Shown: one piece after another, positions 11,031 to 22,356 of the stretch
Layout of the letters: each line of letters opens with the position of its first letter
Numbering within the stretch: position 1 is the stretch's first letter
Source: Helianthus annuus
Lineage: Eukaryota; Streptophyta; Magnoliopsida; Asterales; Asteraceae
Length of the DNA: 64,000 nucleotides
Assembly: GCF_002127325.2 (NCBI RefSeq)
Contig: NC_035441.2
Coordinates: forward strand, 149,152,140-149,216,139
Direction of reading: 5' to 3'
Position numbers and translations under genes: made by a program
Notes under the pieces: model-generated
The model's database searches: none
What the model saw: the letters and a program-made list of their open reading frames with translations, nothing else
Told to the model about the DNA's origin: nothing

Positions 11031-11096
11031 TTCTGACCAGCATTCTTTTCTGTTTTTATTGCAGGACTTGGAACCAGACGTCATCCTACATAGTGT

Positions 11097-12209
11097 ATGA
11101 GCTCCAGTTCTAATAAGGACATAAAAGAACCTCAAGAAGAACCCGAACGCTTTCTCAGAAAAAGACTAAAAGCCAAAAACCAAGAGAAAGTTTTGGGGAA
11201 TCCACCTCCAATGGCGGACCAACGTACCCTCATGGATTATCTACGACCCACCGTAGGTAACCTAGGTGCCGCTATCAATGCACCGAATGTTGAAGCCAAT
11301 AACTTCGAACTTCCGCCGCATTTGATACAAATGCTCCAAAACTCTGCAACCTTCCATGGGCTTGCGGACGAGGATCCCCATCTACATATTACTAATTTCT
11401 TAGAAATATGTGATACCTTTCGGATCAATGGAGCATTAAATGACGCCATCCGCCTTCGAATGTTTCCTTTCTCGCTAAAAGACCGAGCAAAAGCTTGGCT
11501 CAACGCCCTCCCAGTTGGATCGGTAAACACCTGGGATGAACTAGCCCAAAAATTTCTATATAAGTATTTCCCTCCCGCTAAAACGGCTAAATTAATGACT
11601 GAAATTAATACATATTTACAAGAGGACGGGGAATCCTTATATGAAACTTGGGAAAGGTTCAAGGAACTATTGCGAAAGTGTCCACATCATGGCCTTGCAA
11701 TATGGCAACAAGTATCCACTTTCTATAATTGGTTGTTGCCACACACAACGCAGACACTTGACTCTAGCTCCGGGGGACTTTTAGGTAATCGCCGCCCGCA
11801 TGAAATATATAACCAAATTGAGGAAATTGCTCAAACCAATTTTCAGTGGCACACCCCCCGAGGCAATAAATCTATTGCCCCGGGCGCCCATAAGGTTGAT
11901 AAAAGCACTTCTTTACAAGCCCAAATCGAGGCCCTTTCTTCAAAAATAAAAAAATTGGAAATGACGAAAACAGTCTCGGTTATGGCTTGTGAGGGGTGTG
12001 GTGGGCCACATGAAAATTGGAGTTGTATGAAAGAAACAGACGATCAACAAGAGTCGGTAAGCTACATTGATAACAGACCTAGGTCGTCGGGTCCTCCAAC
12101 GGGCACTTACAACCAAGGATGGCGAAACCACCCTAACCTTGGTTGGAGAGAGCCCGGCAATAGTAGTAACCAACACCCAACGAACAAACTTTCAACAACC
12201 AAGAAATGA
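11097..12209 (+). pseudogene. gag: Athila-type gag (5' part, frameshifted)
   Basis: Starts at the ATG 59 bp after the last leader palindrome; 370 codons before the frame is lost. The retrotransposon gag (capsid) domain spans about residues 95-250, with the usual core WLNALPVGSVNTWDELAQKF. A zinc-knuckle-like C-x2-C-x3-H-x4-C is at residues 298-310. Gag forms the virus-like particle that packages the RNA. Near 12160-12175 one indel moves the true frame from 0 to +1, where the sequence continues (NFQQPRNESQ onward). The 3' half is therefore listed separately. Confidence 0.88.
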
Positions 12210-13326
12210 GTCACAAAATTTCGCTCAACAACAAGGTGGACGAGAAAGGCTTGAAGATACTGTATCTCGCCTCATCTCCGACACTAAAAAGAAAAACTCG
12301 GAAAGGTTTATACAATTAGAATCAAATTTTAGAAATCAACAAGCTAGTATTCAAAACATAGAAAAACAATTAAATCAACTAGCTCAAAATTTTTCCGAGA
12401 GACCACAATGTGCATTACCAAGCAATACCAAAACAAACCCAAAAGCGCAAGTTCATCTCATCACGTTGCGAAACCGTACCGTAGGGCCTGCGGAAGCGCC
12501 ACCACCAACAGAAGAGACTATACCCCCGCCTCTGTAGGAGAAGAACCCCCCTCCATCATCAGAGCCTACCAAGGCTCCTCGAGTTCCGTACCCCGGTAGG
12601 TTAATTCGTCAAAAGACCAATGAGCAATTCGCAAAATTCGAAAGTCTATTAAAACAATTGCATGTCAATATTCCTTTTATTGATGTCTTAACCCAAATGC
12701 CCAAATACTCTAAGTTCATGAGGGACTTCCTCACTCATAAAAAGAAAATTGAAACTTTGCAATTAGTTAACTTAGGCGAAGAATGCTCTGCCCTCGTACT
12801 CAACAAACTTCCCCAAAAGAAAATCGATCCTGGAAGCTTCACGATTCCCTACTCAATCGGGGACTCCCCCGTTCGTAATGCACTAGCCGACCTTGGGGCT
12901 AGCATTAACCTCATGCCCTCATCAATGTTTAAAAGACTCGGCCTAGGAACAACGAGTCCTACAAAAATGAGCATATAACTTGCTGATCGATCCGTCAAAT
13001 TCCCACAAGGTGTCATCGAAAATGTCCTAGTAAAGGTAAACAAATTCGTCTATCTGGCCGATTTTGTCATACTCGATATGGAGGAAGACACCGAGGTCCC
13101 CCTCATACTAGGGAGACCATTTCTCGCCACCGCACAAGCAGTGGTAGATATGAATGACGGAACGCTCACCTTAAGGTACGGGGATGATGAAGTAAAATTC
13201 GGGGTTGGGAAGAGAATAGAGGACGACGACCCGGTCAACTACATGAAGGTTATTGATTCGAGTTTGGATGCTGCTCTCCGACGGTGCAACATGGGATGCC
13301 AAACATCCCACTCAGAAAATATATAA
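12176..13326 (+). pseudogene. Athila-type gag 3' part and aspartic protease
   Basis: Continuation in the +1 frame. A Gln/Asn-rich coiled segment (12230-12420), then a proline-rich linker cut by TAG at 12535. A retropepsin-like domain follows, with ALADLGASINLMPSS as the active-site region (about 12880), cut by TAA at 12976, and the flap and ILGRPFLAT motif near 13109. The protease would mature the gag polyprotein. In this lineage the active-site triplet is DLG rather than DSG. RT and integrase, which normally follow, are absent. Confidence 0.85.
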
Positions 13327-15088
13327 CCTCACATTGGGTCTAGCCAAGGACCCTTATAAACGTGGCGCACCACGGAGGCATTCCGCCGAACTATCCTTAG
13401 TTTAGTTTAACCTTTTAGTTTTAATTTGCAGGAATAAAACACACTCGTGGTGGTAAAGGATGAAAAGGGAAGCGAGAAACATGGCCTTATGCACAAGAAC
13501 GAGGCAACCCGACATCAAATTCTCCAATACAGAAGGTTCAACACGGGCCGTGTCCAACCAACACGGCCCCGTGTTGAACCCCCTACAGAAAAATGCCCAG
13601 TTCAGGTAACTGGACACGGGCCGTGCTCACCAGACACGCCCCCGTGTCCAGGCTTCTGTTTCTTTTCTTTAATTTTTGTTACTGGCACCTGAACACGGGG
13701 CCGTGTCCGGTCCCCACGGGGCCGTGTCCAGACTGCCAGTAACATAAATCTTTGCTTTTAACACCATATTACACATCTAATCAACCTAAAAATTTATTTT
13801 TGGGACACATTGAGGACAATGTGTAATTTAAGTGTGGGGGGGATGCTAAAACCTTGAAATTTTGCAAGTCCTAATAACAAGTCTTACACAAAACTCTATT
13901 GGAACCGCTAAACACCCCAAATTTTTTTTTTTCAAAAATTTTCATTTTTTTTACTTACTTGTCTAAAGTTTAAGTTAGGAATCCTAAGATTAATAAGGTT
14001 ATATTTTTACAAATTTAGAACCGAGAGCGTCGTTATAAAAAGAACCAACATAAGAAAATTATGAAACGACATGACAAGCTTAGTTAAAATTTGATTATAT
14101 ATACTTGATCACATAGAAAAACCCATTCCCACAAAAAGTGAGTTTTTGAGCCTTTATTGAGCATACAAATTTACATCTTTAGACTAAATGCTCATTTTTC
14201 GTTTCTTGTGTGAATAGCCGCTTGGTTCTTACGACTCTAGAACTTGACACGACGATCCATTCCCAGTCCTTACCAACTTAAACCCAAGTAAGTAAATGAT
14301 GGAGGCATTAGGACTAACCCTTTTTCTTTATACACCATTATTTTTCATTTTTTTACCACTTACCCAAATCCCCCTAGTTAACCCCTTTGAGCCTAAACCT
14401 TTCATTTCTTTACCCTAAAACCTTTTTACCCACCAAAACCCCTTTTTATTTCTACCCTTTATTTTAGTAACAAGCTCGGTTTTCGTGTGACTGAAAAAAA
14501 ATGATGAAGTTAGAAATAAACAAACAAAGCTCTTAAAAAAGCTTGTTTGAAGAAATACTTTGAAATAAAAAGTCACTAAGACAAAGTGTTTTACGAAAAC
14601 CGACGCCTTATACGCTTTTCGCCCTTTTCCACTAACCCATTCACCCACCTTTAGCCCAAGCCTTTACCCAAAAAAAAGTCCTCTTGATATTTACAAAGGT
14701 AACAAGTTAAAAAGGAGGAGGATTGATTGCTTGGAAAGCTTATGGTAGGAATAAGTTCCATGCTGCTCTCGAGTGATTCACTAAAAATACACCTTCGGCC
14801 GAGTGTGAGTGATTTCTCCCGTAAGGTATGTGAACTTGTATATAAATGGAATTTTAAAAAAAAGGCATGTTATGCCCAAATAAGTAATTTCTCCTATGAA
14901 ACGTTCTAAACAAATCATAACGAATAGGATTGTAAATAAATAAAAATAAAACCCAAAAAGATCTTGGATTCCCGACACTCTATGACAAGCAAAAAAACCT
15001 TCTCTTCTACCCATTCCATTTGGGAGTGTAAGCCACATATTAAAGAGTTTTGCTTGAGGACAAGCAAAAGTTCAAGTGTGGGGGTATT
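13327..15088 (+). other. Athila-type 3' non-coding region with palindromes and PPT
   Basis: No coding signal for 1.76 kb. Three more CACGG(G)GCCGTG pairs lie at 13541-13575, 13613-13650 and 13692-13730, again with GTAACTGG between them. A GGGACACATTGAGGACAATGT box is followed by AAGTGTGGGGGGG (13803-13842). The extreme end has TTGAGGACAAGCAAAAGTTC and the polypurine tract AAGTGTGGGGG (15074-15084), a signature placement for Tat/Athila elements. Confidence 0.8.
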
Positions 15089-16221
15089 TGATGTGTGTAA
15101 AATGCAACATATAAATTACATCAAATGAGGAATAAAACTAACCCTTTTTAAGTACTAATGTTGGAAAAAGAGTGCTTTTGTCTTCCTTTTTATTTTCAGG
15201 ATTAAATGAGCTCAAATTCACAAAAGAAGCAAAAAGACAGCTAAATCTAACATAAATACAAGAAAAGGAACATAATTGGATTGCCCGACCCCTCAACAGC
15301 ATCCTCCCAAGCAAAATAGAGAAGGCAGAAGACTGAACACGCCCCGTGCTCAGCCAGCATGGGGCCGTGCCCAAGAAGCAGCAGAAAAGACAAACCTATA
15401 GAAGCTTCTATTGCCCACCACGGGGCCGTGTCCAGTGGACACGGGGGCGTGGCGAAAGTATAGCAATTGCGAATTACAATTAATGAAGAGAGAGTGTTAG
15501 ACAGGCACGGGGGCGTGTCCAGCGGACACGGGGCCGTGCCCAGCCTTCTGTTTAGCCTATAAATAGGAGTGCTTGGTTTCATTGCAACTCATCCCTTGGC
15601 ACACCACCTCTCTCACACTTCATCCACCACCCACCACCACCATAACACCATCATCCACCACCATCATCCATTGTCTATCATAGAGTGTGTGAGTCATCGC
15701 GGGATCCAAGATTGATCGTAAGAGTTCTTGACAATCAAGGCCATGTTTGCCTAAGTCTCTTACATCACTTGGTGAAGACAAGTGTTTAGTATAATACTTT
15801 TTATTTTTAATCTTTTGCACTTTTTATTTGGTTTTGTATTAATGACTTTAATAACTAGTTGCTTATGTTGAAGGTGATCTTTCCTTATCGTTTGTCCATG
15901 GTGTCTTGGCATTATTTTACTGTCTATATAAAATAAAAGATTTTCACCATTCATATCTCCACGGTCTATATGTAGGTATGTTGGCTACCTGGTCGGGGGT
16001 TAAGGGAACGGTTTGGTAAGGGTCTTGCCCTTGTTCAGCGTTTAGAGGTCCTGCAAGGGACCTGGGTCAAATTTAGTAGGATCTCCTTCAATGCCCATAG
16101 GTATTGGATGGCGGGGACCCAAACTCTTTGACCCCCTCATTAGTTAACTAATATTAATACTATAACCCGGCTATTTAGGACTGTATCCCTGCTGACTCAG
16201 ACTACTTAGCCGAGGGTAACG
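15089..16221 (+). repeat. Athila-type element LTR2, first part
   Basis: Same sequence as LTR1 up to the Gypsy-B insertion. It has a 20 bp deletion near 15465 relative to LTR1, so the full LTR2 is 1676 bp. Palindrome pairs at 15337-15369, 15418-15453 and 15507-15542. The last five bases, TAACG (16217-16221), are the Gypsy-B target site. Confidence 0.93.
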
Positions 16222-16789
16222 TGTAACACCTCGAAAATTCCTGTCCATTAAAATAAAGACACGTGTCACGAGAGACAGACGTGTCAGAAAAGCCGGATTA
16301 AATAAAAGATGTTTGGTAGGATTTTTAAGGGCGTCATGTTATTTAAAGTACCTCTGAACGACCCAAGGGCGGCATGTTATTAAAACACCTTTGAGCGACC
16401 CGAATTTTTATAAATCCCAAGATCCTTAAATCTTTTGAAAATCATCCTATATGATAACCGGTTGTTTTCAAATAAATAAAGTTCCATCTTTTATGTGAAC
16501 TCGGGAATTGGCAGGACTGTTACTACTAATAAGGCTAAATAAATTCTTATAAGAAAGAATCATAATAGTTAATTACCTTGGCCAACTAACATGAGAATCC
16601 AAGGACTTATTCTTGATGTTTCCGTCAAATTAAAGTTGCCATAAGATTCCAAGGTATCAATATTCATGCAAGCATGCAAAACCTGAAAATGGTGGACCCT
16701 ACATTGCAGTAAAAGTCTGATGTTTCGACATTTGAAAGTTGCATGGTCAAGACTTAAAAGTTTTAAAAATTTTTGTCCTCTGACCACCT

Positions 16790-16950
16790 CTTACGGACCG
16801 CAAGGCCCCAAGCTTACGGTCCATAAGGAGGGTACCTGGGCTTGTTTCAGCAAGGTCGGTTACGGACCGTAACCATTCTAGCTTATGGTCCGCAAGAGGT
16901 TCTTACGGACCGCAAGGCCTCAAGCGTACGGTCCGTAAGACCGTCGCTGG
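16790..16950. repeat. Paired TTACGGACCGTAAG palindromes
   Basis: Six copies in three pairs: CTTACGGACCGCAAG with GCTTACGGTCCATAAG, then GTTACGGACCGTAAC with CTTATGGTCCGCAAG, then CTTACGGACCGCAAG with CGTACGGTCCGTAAG. The 3' LTR (27512-27665) has the same set with fewer mismatches, so the intact palindrome is probably ancestral. Confidence 0.85.
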
Positions 16951-18925
16951 CAGCAGTTTTGGACAGCTGCCTGTTCAGCCCGTTGCACCGACTTAAAACG
17001 ATGGTTTCTGAATTCAGGGGCTTGCTAGGCAGTATTTAGCCCTCTAGGGACACATGGGGTGATCCCCCAACCATTGTAGACTTACTTGTCATAATCTTGG
17101 ACCCTTTAAGTTCACTATATAAGGGCATGAGGTGTGACCATTTCCTTTGCTCACTTTGGACTTGGGTTCAAGACTTCTCTGGAGCTTTCCTTGACAGCAA
17201 CCATTTTTCTTAAGGTCCCAAATCCTTCTTAGGACTCTTGTAAGTGCCCTTAACTTCCCTTAATCCATTTTAGCTTAGTTAATTAAGTAAAAGTCAAACC
17301 GTCGTAATTAAGGTTTGACTTCGTGATTAATTAAAATGTGCTCTGTCAAATCACGAATTAAAGATACCTTTAAGTAGGTAATTATGTGGGTAACAAACCC
17401 TTAAAAGGGTATTTCCAGATTCCCACTTTAGGCAAGTCAATTGTCGAGTCAAAGCTAACTTTAAAAAGTCAACAGAACGCTTAACTTCAAATTAACCTAT
17501 AATTAGCAATGTAGGATGCATGCAACCTGTTTTATCATTAATATAAATTGGTAAATAATGTAAGAACATGTTTCAACATGTTCAAGTCGACAATTTTCTG
17601 TTTAGACCCGGTTTGGAACCGAAAGTCGCATAGTTTGACTTTCGATTTGACTTTCAGTTCTGACCCGTTTTAGTCTAGATTAAGATTTCCTTAGAGCTTC
17701 TTTTAGACCTAGTAACATGTTAGTATATCCTCCTGTGATTATACGACTTGGTTCATTAGATATCTTGATCGTATGCATGTTTTCGTTAAATGCCCATATG
17801 TTGACCTTTATGCCCAAATGTCTATAAATCAAGATTTTTGAAAATGTAAAAGGGTAGACATCTTAGTTACTAAATTATAGACTTGTCCCCAAAATTTGAC
17901 ATCAGTTTGAAGTCTAGATTAAGAGTTATGCTCATTAGCGTAATTAGAAGCTTTCTTAGTAAATAATTAGCGTATTTAGCGCATAGCCTATTTAAACTTA
18001 GATTTTATGTCAAAACTTTATATCCACTGTTATATAATAATATTTTGGGAATTTTAAAGATTTTTATTTATTTTTAGGCTGAGCATAACTTAAGGATTTA
18101 AGCTTAATTCGGCTTATGCCGGTTTTGCCCTTTTTGGCTATAAAATGAGTTTTACAAAACCTTTTGACCCCAAACCTTTTCCTACTGATTTATTATGTTA
18201 AATATAATATTTTGAGCCTTCTGGAATTATAAAAATATCAGCTTTTCTTTTAAAACCCGGAAATGGCTCCAAATCGCCTTTTTAGGCATTTTTACGACAT
18301 AGTATATGTCAAAACTAGTTTTTATACATAAGGTCTAATACCTACTGATATATTTTGTAAAATTTCATATTATAACAGTAAACTAAAGTTGAGAACTCAG
18401 ATTTCCGGTTTTAACCTTTCAAGCTTATGTAAATTTACCAAAATGCCCTTCTGGGGCGTAATCGGAGTTCAAAATCACTTGGGGCATAATAGGACATATC
18501 TTACTGATATTACAACATATTTGGTGCATATAATCTCAGGAAACTTGTATATGACTTATATGATTACCCGTTACGCACTTTCGCGTTCGGATCGGCTTAT
18601 GTGACTAGTTTATACACGTTCGCCGAAGCGGGTTAAACCGTATCATCTTAGTCTCTAAATTTAGAATGTATTTAGTTTACCCATATTATACAAGTCTCCA
18701 AACTTGTCGGGTCTAAGTCACATTCCTTTTCGGTTTTCGCTTTCCTCGCGATTAAACCATGTTTATCCTTCGAAACTAACCGGTCTAAGCTTAGGCTATG
18801 TTAAAAGACCCGTTAGGATTCTAATAGGTTATTATAAACCTTCGTTCCAGAATAGGAGCCCAGTAAAAGACACTTGCATTTTGCTTTTGTGGTTTATACT
18901 TGCTCAGGTAAATACTTTTAACTTA

Positions 18926-19150
18926 GGGACTGTTTGGTAGCCTCTTAATGACCATTCAGATGGTACCTCTTAATGGTTTAAAACCTCTGAATGAGTAAGA
19001 GGTAACCTCAAGTCTGAATGGTTAAGAGGTAACCTCTGAATGGTAAATCATCACATGTCATATTCTTCTACCTTCTCATTGGTAAAATTCTTAATGGTTC
19101 CATTAAGAGGTAGCCTCTTAATGACCATTCAGAGGCTACCAAACAGCCCC
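18926..19150. mobile_element. Harbinger-type MITE in one LTR only
   Basis: 225 bp with terminal inverted repeats GGGACTGTTTGGTAGCCTCTT and the complement ending AAACAGCCCC. Flanked by TTA on both sides (18923-18925, 19151-19153); the empty site AACTTATTTTCC is preserved in the 3' LTR near 29641. Inside are repeated AAGAGGTAACCTCTGAATGG blocks. The TTA duplication and short element fit PIF/Harbinger (Tourist-like) MITEs. Confidence 0.85.
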
Positions 19151-19945
19151 TTATTTTCCATTATACGGGCTTGGGGGTACGGTATATAAAATACCGCTTG
19201 GTCGGGCAATTGACCCCAACTCGTTAGTAGTTGGGTATTATCAATCTGACCAGTTTGAAAACTAGTTTTGTTTGTTTTACGCCTTTGGGAGCTTAATGAC
19301 CATGTCCCGGATATCCTTGGCATCATTTTCAGAAATGGCCACGACCTTGACACCCGGGTGTAGGCGTACACCCGGTATGTGTCCATTTTTATTAAGGTAT
19401 AAACGTTGGCTTCCCGCCGCGGACTTATACTGAGTGGTGTGTCAATTAACCTTAAACCCGGCACGACCCGGGCGACTGAACGCATAACGAACATGTAATT
19501 CTTTTACAAGTTTACTTTGATTAATTATTCCCAAGTTATAAAAAGTTTTGTGCCATGTGCATTTAAATCAATTTTCTAAATGTTTTCAAAATGAGTCAGT
19601 TAAATTGTATTTACCAGTGTAAACTGACGTATTTTCCCCAAAAAGATTAAGTGCAGGTGCTACACGAAATATGCTGGCTTCTCCTTAGCATCATAGAGTC
19701 TCGCAAACTTTGTGATGCATTTATCTGTTGAACAATTTTCTCCTTTTTATTCCGATCCGCCTGTGGATCTATTTCGACTACTTGTGATACTTTGATATTA
19801 CATTTGTTGGTTGAAGTAAATCTATTTTTATTGCTTCCGCTGTGCATTATAATTTGTGTTGTTTGACAATGATGATATCAACTACGTCACGATACTCCCC
19901 CACCGGGCCCACCGGTGACACGTGGAAATTCGGGGTGTGACAGGT

Positions 19946-19958
19946 TGGTATCAAAGCC
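19946..19958 (+). promoter_or_regulatory. Gypsy-B primer-binding site
   Basis: TGGTATCAAAGCC lies 3 bp inside the 5' LTR. It is the usual tRNA-iMet complement TGGTATCAGAGCC with one mismatch. About 180 bp of leader follow before the first ORF. Confidence 0.8.
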
Positions 19959-20135
19959 AACACTGAGTGAATTAAACACTAGCCTTTTGTGTTTAATCTC
20001 AGTGCACAAATTGCACATTCTTCGAGTTCCAAGTCTAGACAAAGAACATAGGACAATCTCTGTTTCGTTTTATTTTATTTTGGGTTTATTTTATATGTGT
20101 TGTCGTTGTTATCTAAAACTTGTATGCAGGTCAAC

Positions 20136-21358
20136 ATGCCACCAAGATTTCTTCGCGGTCGAGGCAAAGGACCAGTCACGGGTCACGATCACGAAGCCGG
20201 GCCTTCGCACCGGCGTATCCCGTCCATCACCATGAGCACTAGTCCACAGGAGCCGTGGAGGCTCTTTGTTGAACCCGGGAGACGGTCAGTTTCCCTCAGC
20301 TCTTCACCTTCTTACCAGCACTCCTTTGGGCCCCAATCGGAAAACGAGCCCAACGAACAACCACCCTCTTTCATACCTTTGCAGAGATCCAACTCTCACC
20401 ACTCCTTTGGTGACCCAACCCCAGTTTTCCAAAGCCGATTCAACCCGGCCAACAGGCTTCCAGAACCCATGGGTTTTAACCCACTCGGACCGGAAGACCA
20501 CTTCTCTGGGGAAAATGACATGGACGAGGATACTGATCCAATGGAGCCTGCTACAGGAACACCGAACCACCCCATCGAAATCTTTGGTGGGTCATCTTTC
20601 CACGGATCACCGTACCGCGGTCCGGATAGTTATCAAGAGAGGTTCAAGCAGTGGGACTGGTACTTCACGCCCTCTGAGCACTCATCCCCGTATCAGCAAC
20701 AGCAGCAGCAAGATCCTTCTGAGGATCAACGAATTGTGGCAGTCACTCCGCCACCACCACCACCAGTGGAACAGCAGCCGCCCCGGAGCCACCGAGGCGG
20801 AGAAGGTCGAACGCACGGATGTCCGTACGGGGAGGAGTCCGAATCAGCACTCCCCAGCCCTCAAGTGGTAGTCATTATCCGCCACTCCAGGAGGAAGAGG
20901 AAGTCCCACAGATGGGAGGTCCATCCAGCCCCATTCCAGAAATCAACTCTGTACCTGTGGCACCACCATTGGGTTTTGATAACCCAATCCCTGCATACGC
21001 CGGTTCGGCGGCGTATAATCCTTTTGAACAGCCGGCGCATACCCACTACAACTACAACTACGCTAGTGTGGATCCATATCAGGAAGCATGGGATTACAAC
21101 GCTAGTCACCCAGAGGGGCCTTATGGTGGTCTATGGACCACTGGCTACCCGACTTATGGGTACCAGCATCCGCCGCCTCCTCCACCTGTGTATCAGCCGC
21201 CGCAACCACAGATAATTCCTCCAGAGCGCCAGCAGGAAGTCCTTGAGAGATTAGACCGTTGTGAACGGGAGATTCAGACTGAGCGCAGACACAACAGAGG
21301 ATTCTTCAAGGGACTATCAGATCTGATCAAAGGAAAGTCCAAAAGGAGGGACTATTGA
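20136..21358 (+). pseudogene. Extra ORF ahead of gag in Gypsy-B, unknown function
   Basis: About 405 codons once one frameshift near 20770-20800 is allowed for: frame 0 from ATG 20136 to about 20790, then a -1 frame ending TGA/TAG at about 21358. No known domain recognised. The N-terminus is basic (MPPRFLRGRGKG). The body is rich in Pro, Ser, Gln and Tyr with acidic patches (NDMDEDTDPME), a poly-Gln run and poly-Pro runs. The C-terminus is a charged helix (VLERLDRCEREIQTERRHNR) ending in a basic KGKSKRRDY. It looks disordered with a short C-terminal coiled coil. It sits where no standard Gypsy gene lies. Function unknown. Confidence 0.65.
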
Positions 21359-22356
21359 AGATCGTTGTTATTTTTATTTAGTTGTAATTCAGTCCCTGCG
21401 TGGAATTTTTGCTTCAGTATTCAGCTCCTACGTGAGCTTGTCATTTTGTACTCTGCTCCTGCGTGAGCATGTTTGGTTAATTAACCCCTGCGTGGGTTTT
21501 GTTTCTTTCCCCGCCCCTGCGTGGGCATTTATTTTCGTAGAAGTCCCGTTTTGGGCAAATGTTGTACTTGTTTGAAACAATTATGAGATGTTTTAGTTAA
21601 ATTTTCATCTTTATTTATTATTGATAATTATATGCATAAAACCTAAAAATAAGTGAAAATTTAAAAAGATCTGCCGTTATATTGAGTTGGTAAAATCTAA
21701 AGAGAACAGAGACCTAGCCTTTTGATTAATAAAACAAGGCCAAAATGGTAGTTCCATAATTAGGTTAAGATCCATAATTAACATCTCAAGTTAGGACTAT
21801 TCTGCGTTAATTATTAAGAGAATCTTAGGGGTAAGGCCTAGCCTTAGCATTGTTGCAAACATGGCCAAGATGGTATAACCCACATAATAGATTCCAATTA
21901 TTGTTAACATCTGTTAGTATGTTAACCTTTTAGGCAAACTGTGAATCAGTAAAGTCACACAGGCCATCCTCATTAAAGGGTTAATTTTAAATTCCCTTAA
22001 TTATTTAACCGCTTCTTCGAGGCGAAGTGCCTGTGGGCAATAATTGAATGTCCTTCGTGACTAAGGACAGTGGTAACTTATGACTCCCTGTTAATATATG
22101 GTAATGAACTATGATTCAAACCAAAAACACCTAGATACTATAAAATCCTGGTTTTATAAAAAAAAAAAAAAACTGTCCCTATGACTAAGCCTTATGTGCT
22201 AATAATAGAGTATCATAGGATAATGATAAAATCCTAAGATTCTAACAAATTAACCTGAAATGGCAATTTAAAACCTTGGTTAATAAAACATAAAATACTG
22301 TAGGAGCCTTTAAGTAAAAACCTTGTCCATCATTTATATGTAGCAATTGAAGCTAC
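21359..22356 (+). other. Spacer between extra ORF and gag, with short repeats
   Basis: No ORF. From 21393 to 21530 the motif CCTGCGTGRGC occurs five times at about 30 bp spacing. Two GCCTAGCCTT-type blocks with CAAACATGGCCAAGATGGTA/CAAGGCCAAAATGGTAG (near 21714 and 21833) form a degenerate direct repeat of about 120 bp. The rest is AT-rich. Confidence 0.6.

Larger units (their letters stand above)
16222..19942 (+). repeat. Gypsy-B 5' LTR
   Basis: Carries the TTACGGACCGTAAG palindromes near 16790-16950, a TATA-like TATATAAGG near 17117, and the Harbinger MITE at 18926-19150. The 71-codon frame 18389-18604 recurs at 29111-29326 only because the LTRs are copies. Confidence 0.95.

Noticed and set aside
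9253..15542. CRISPR-like look of the CACGGGGCCGTG arrays
   Set aside because: Eukaryotic retrotransposon context, irregular spacing, degenerate repeats and no cas genes.
18389..18604. 71-codon plus-strand ORF conserved at 29111-29326
   Set aside because: Both copies are in the two LTRs of Gypsy-B, so conservation reflects LTR identity, not selection.
20266..20871. 201-codon alternative frame within the Gypsy-B extra ORF
   Set aside because: Shadow frame of the Pro/Ser-rich ORF. The frame from 20136 has the leader-adjacent ATG and links to the C-terminal half by one indel.
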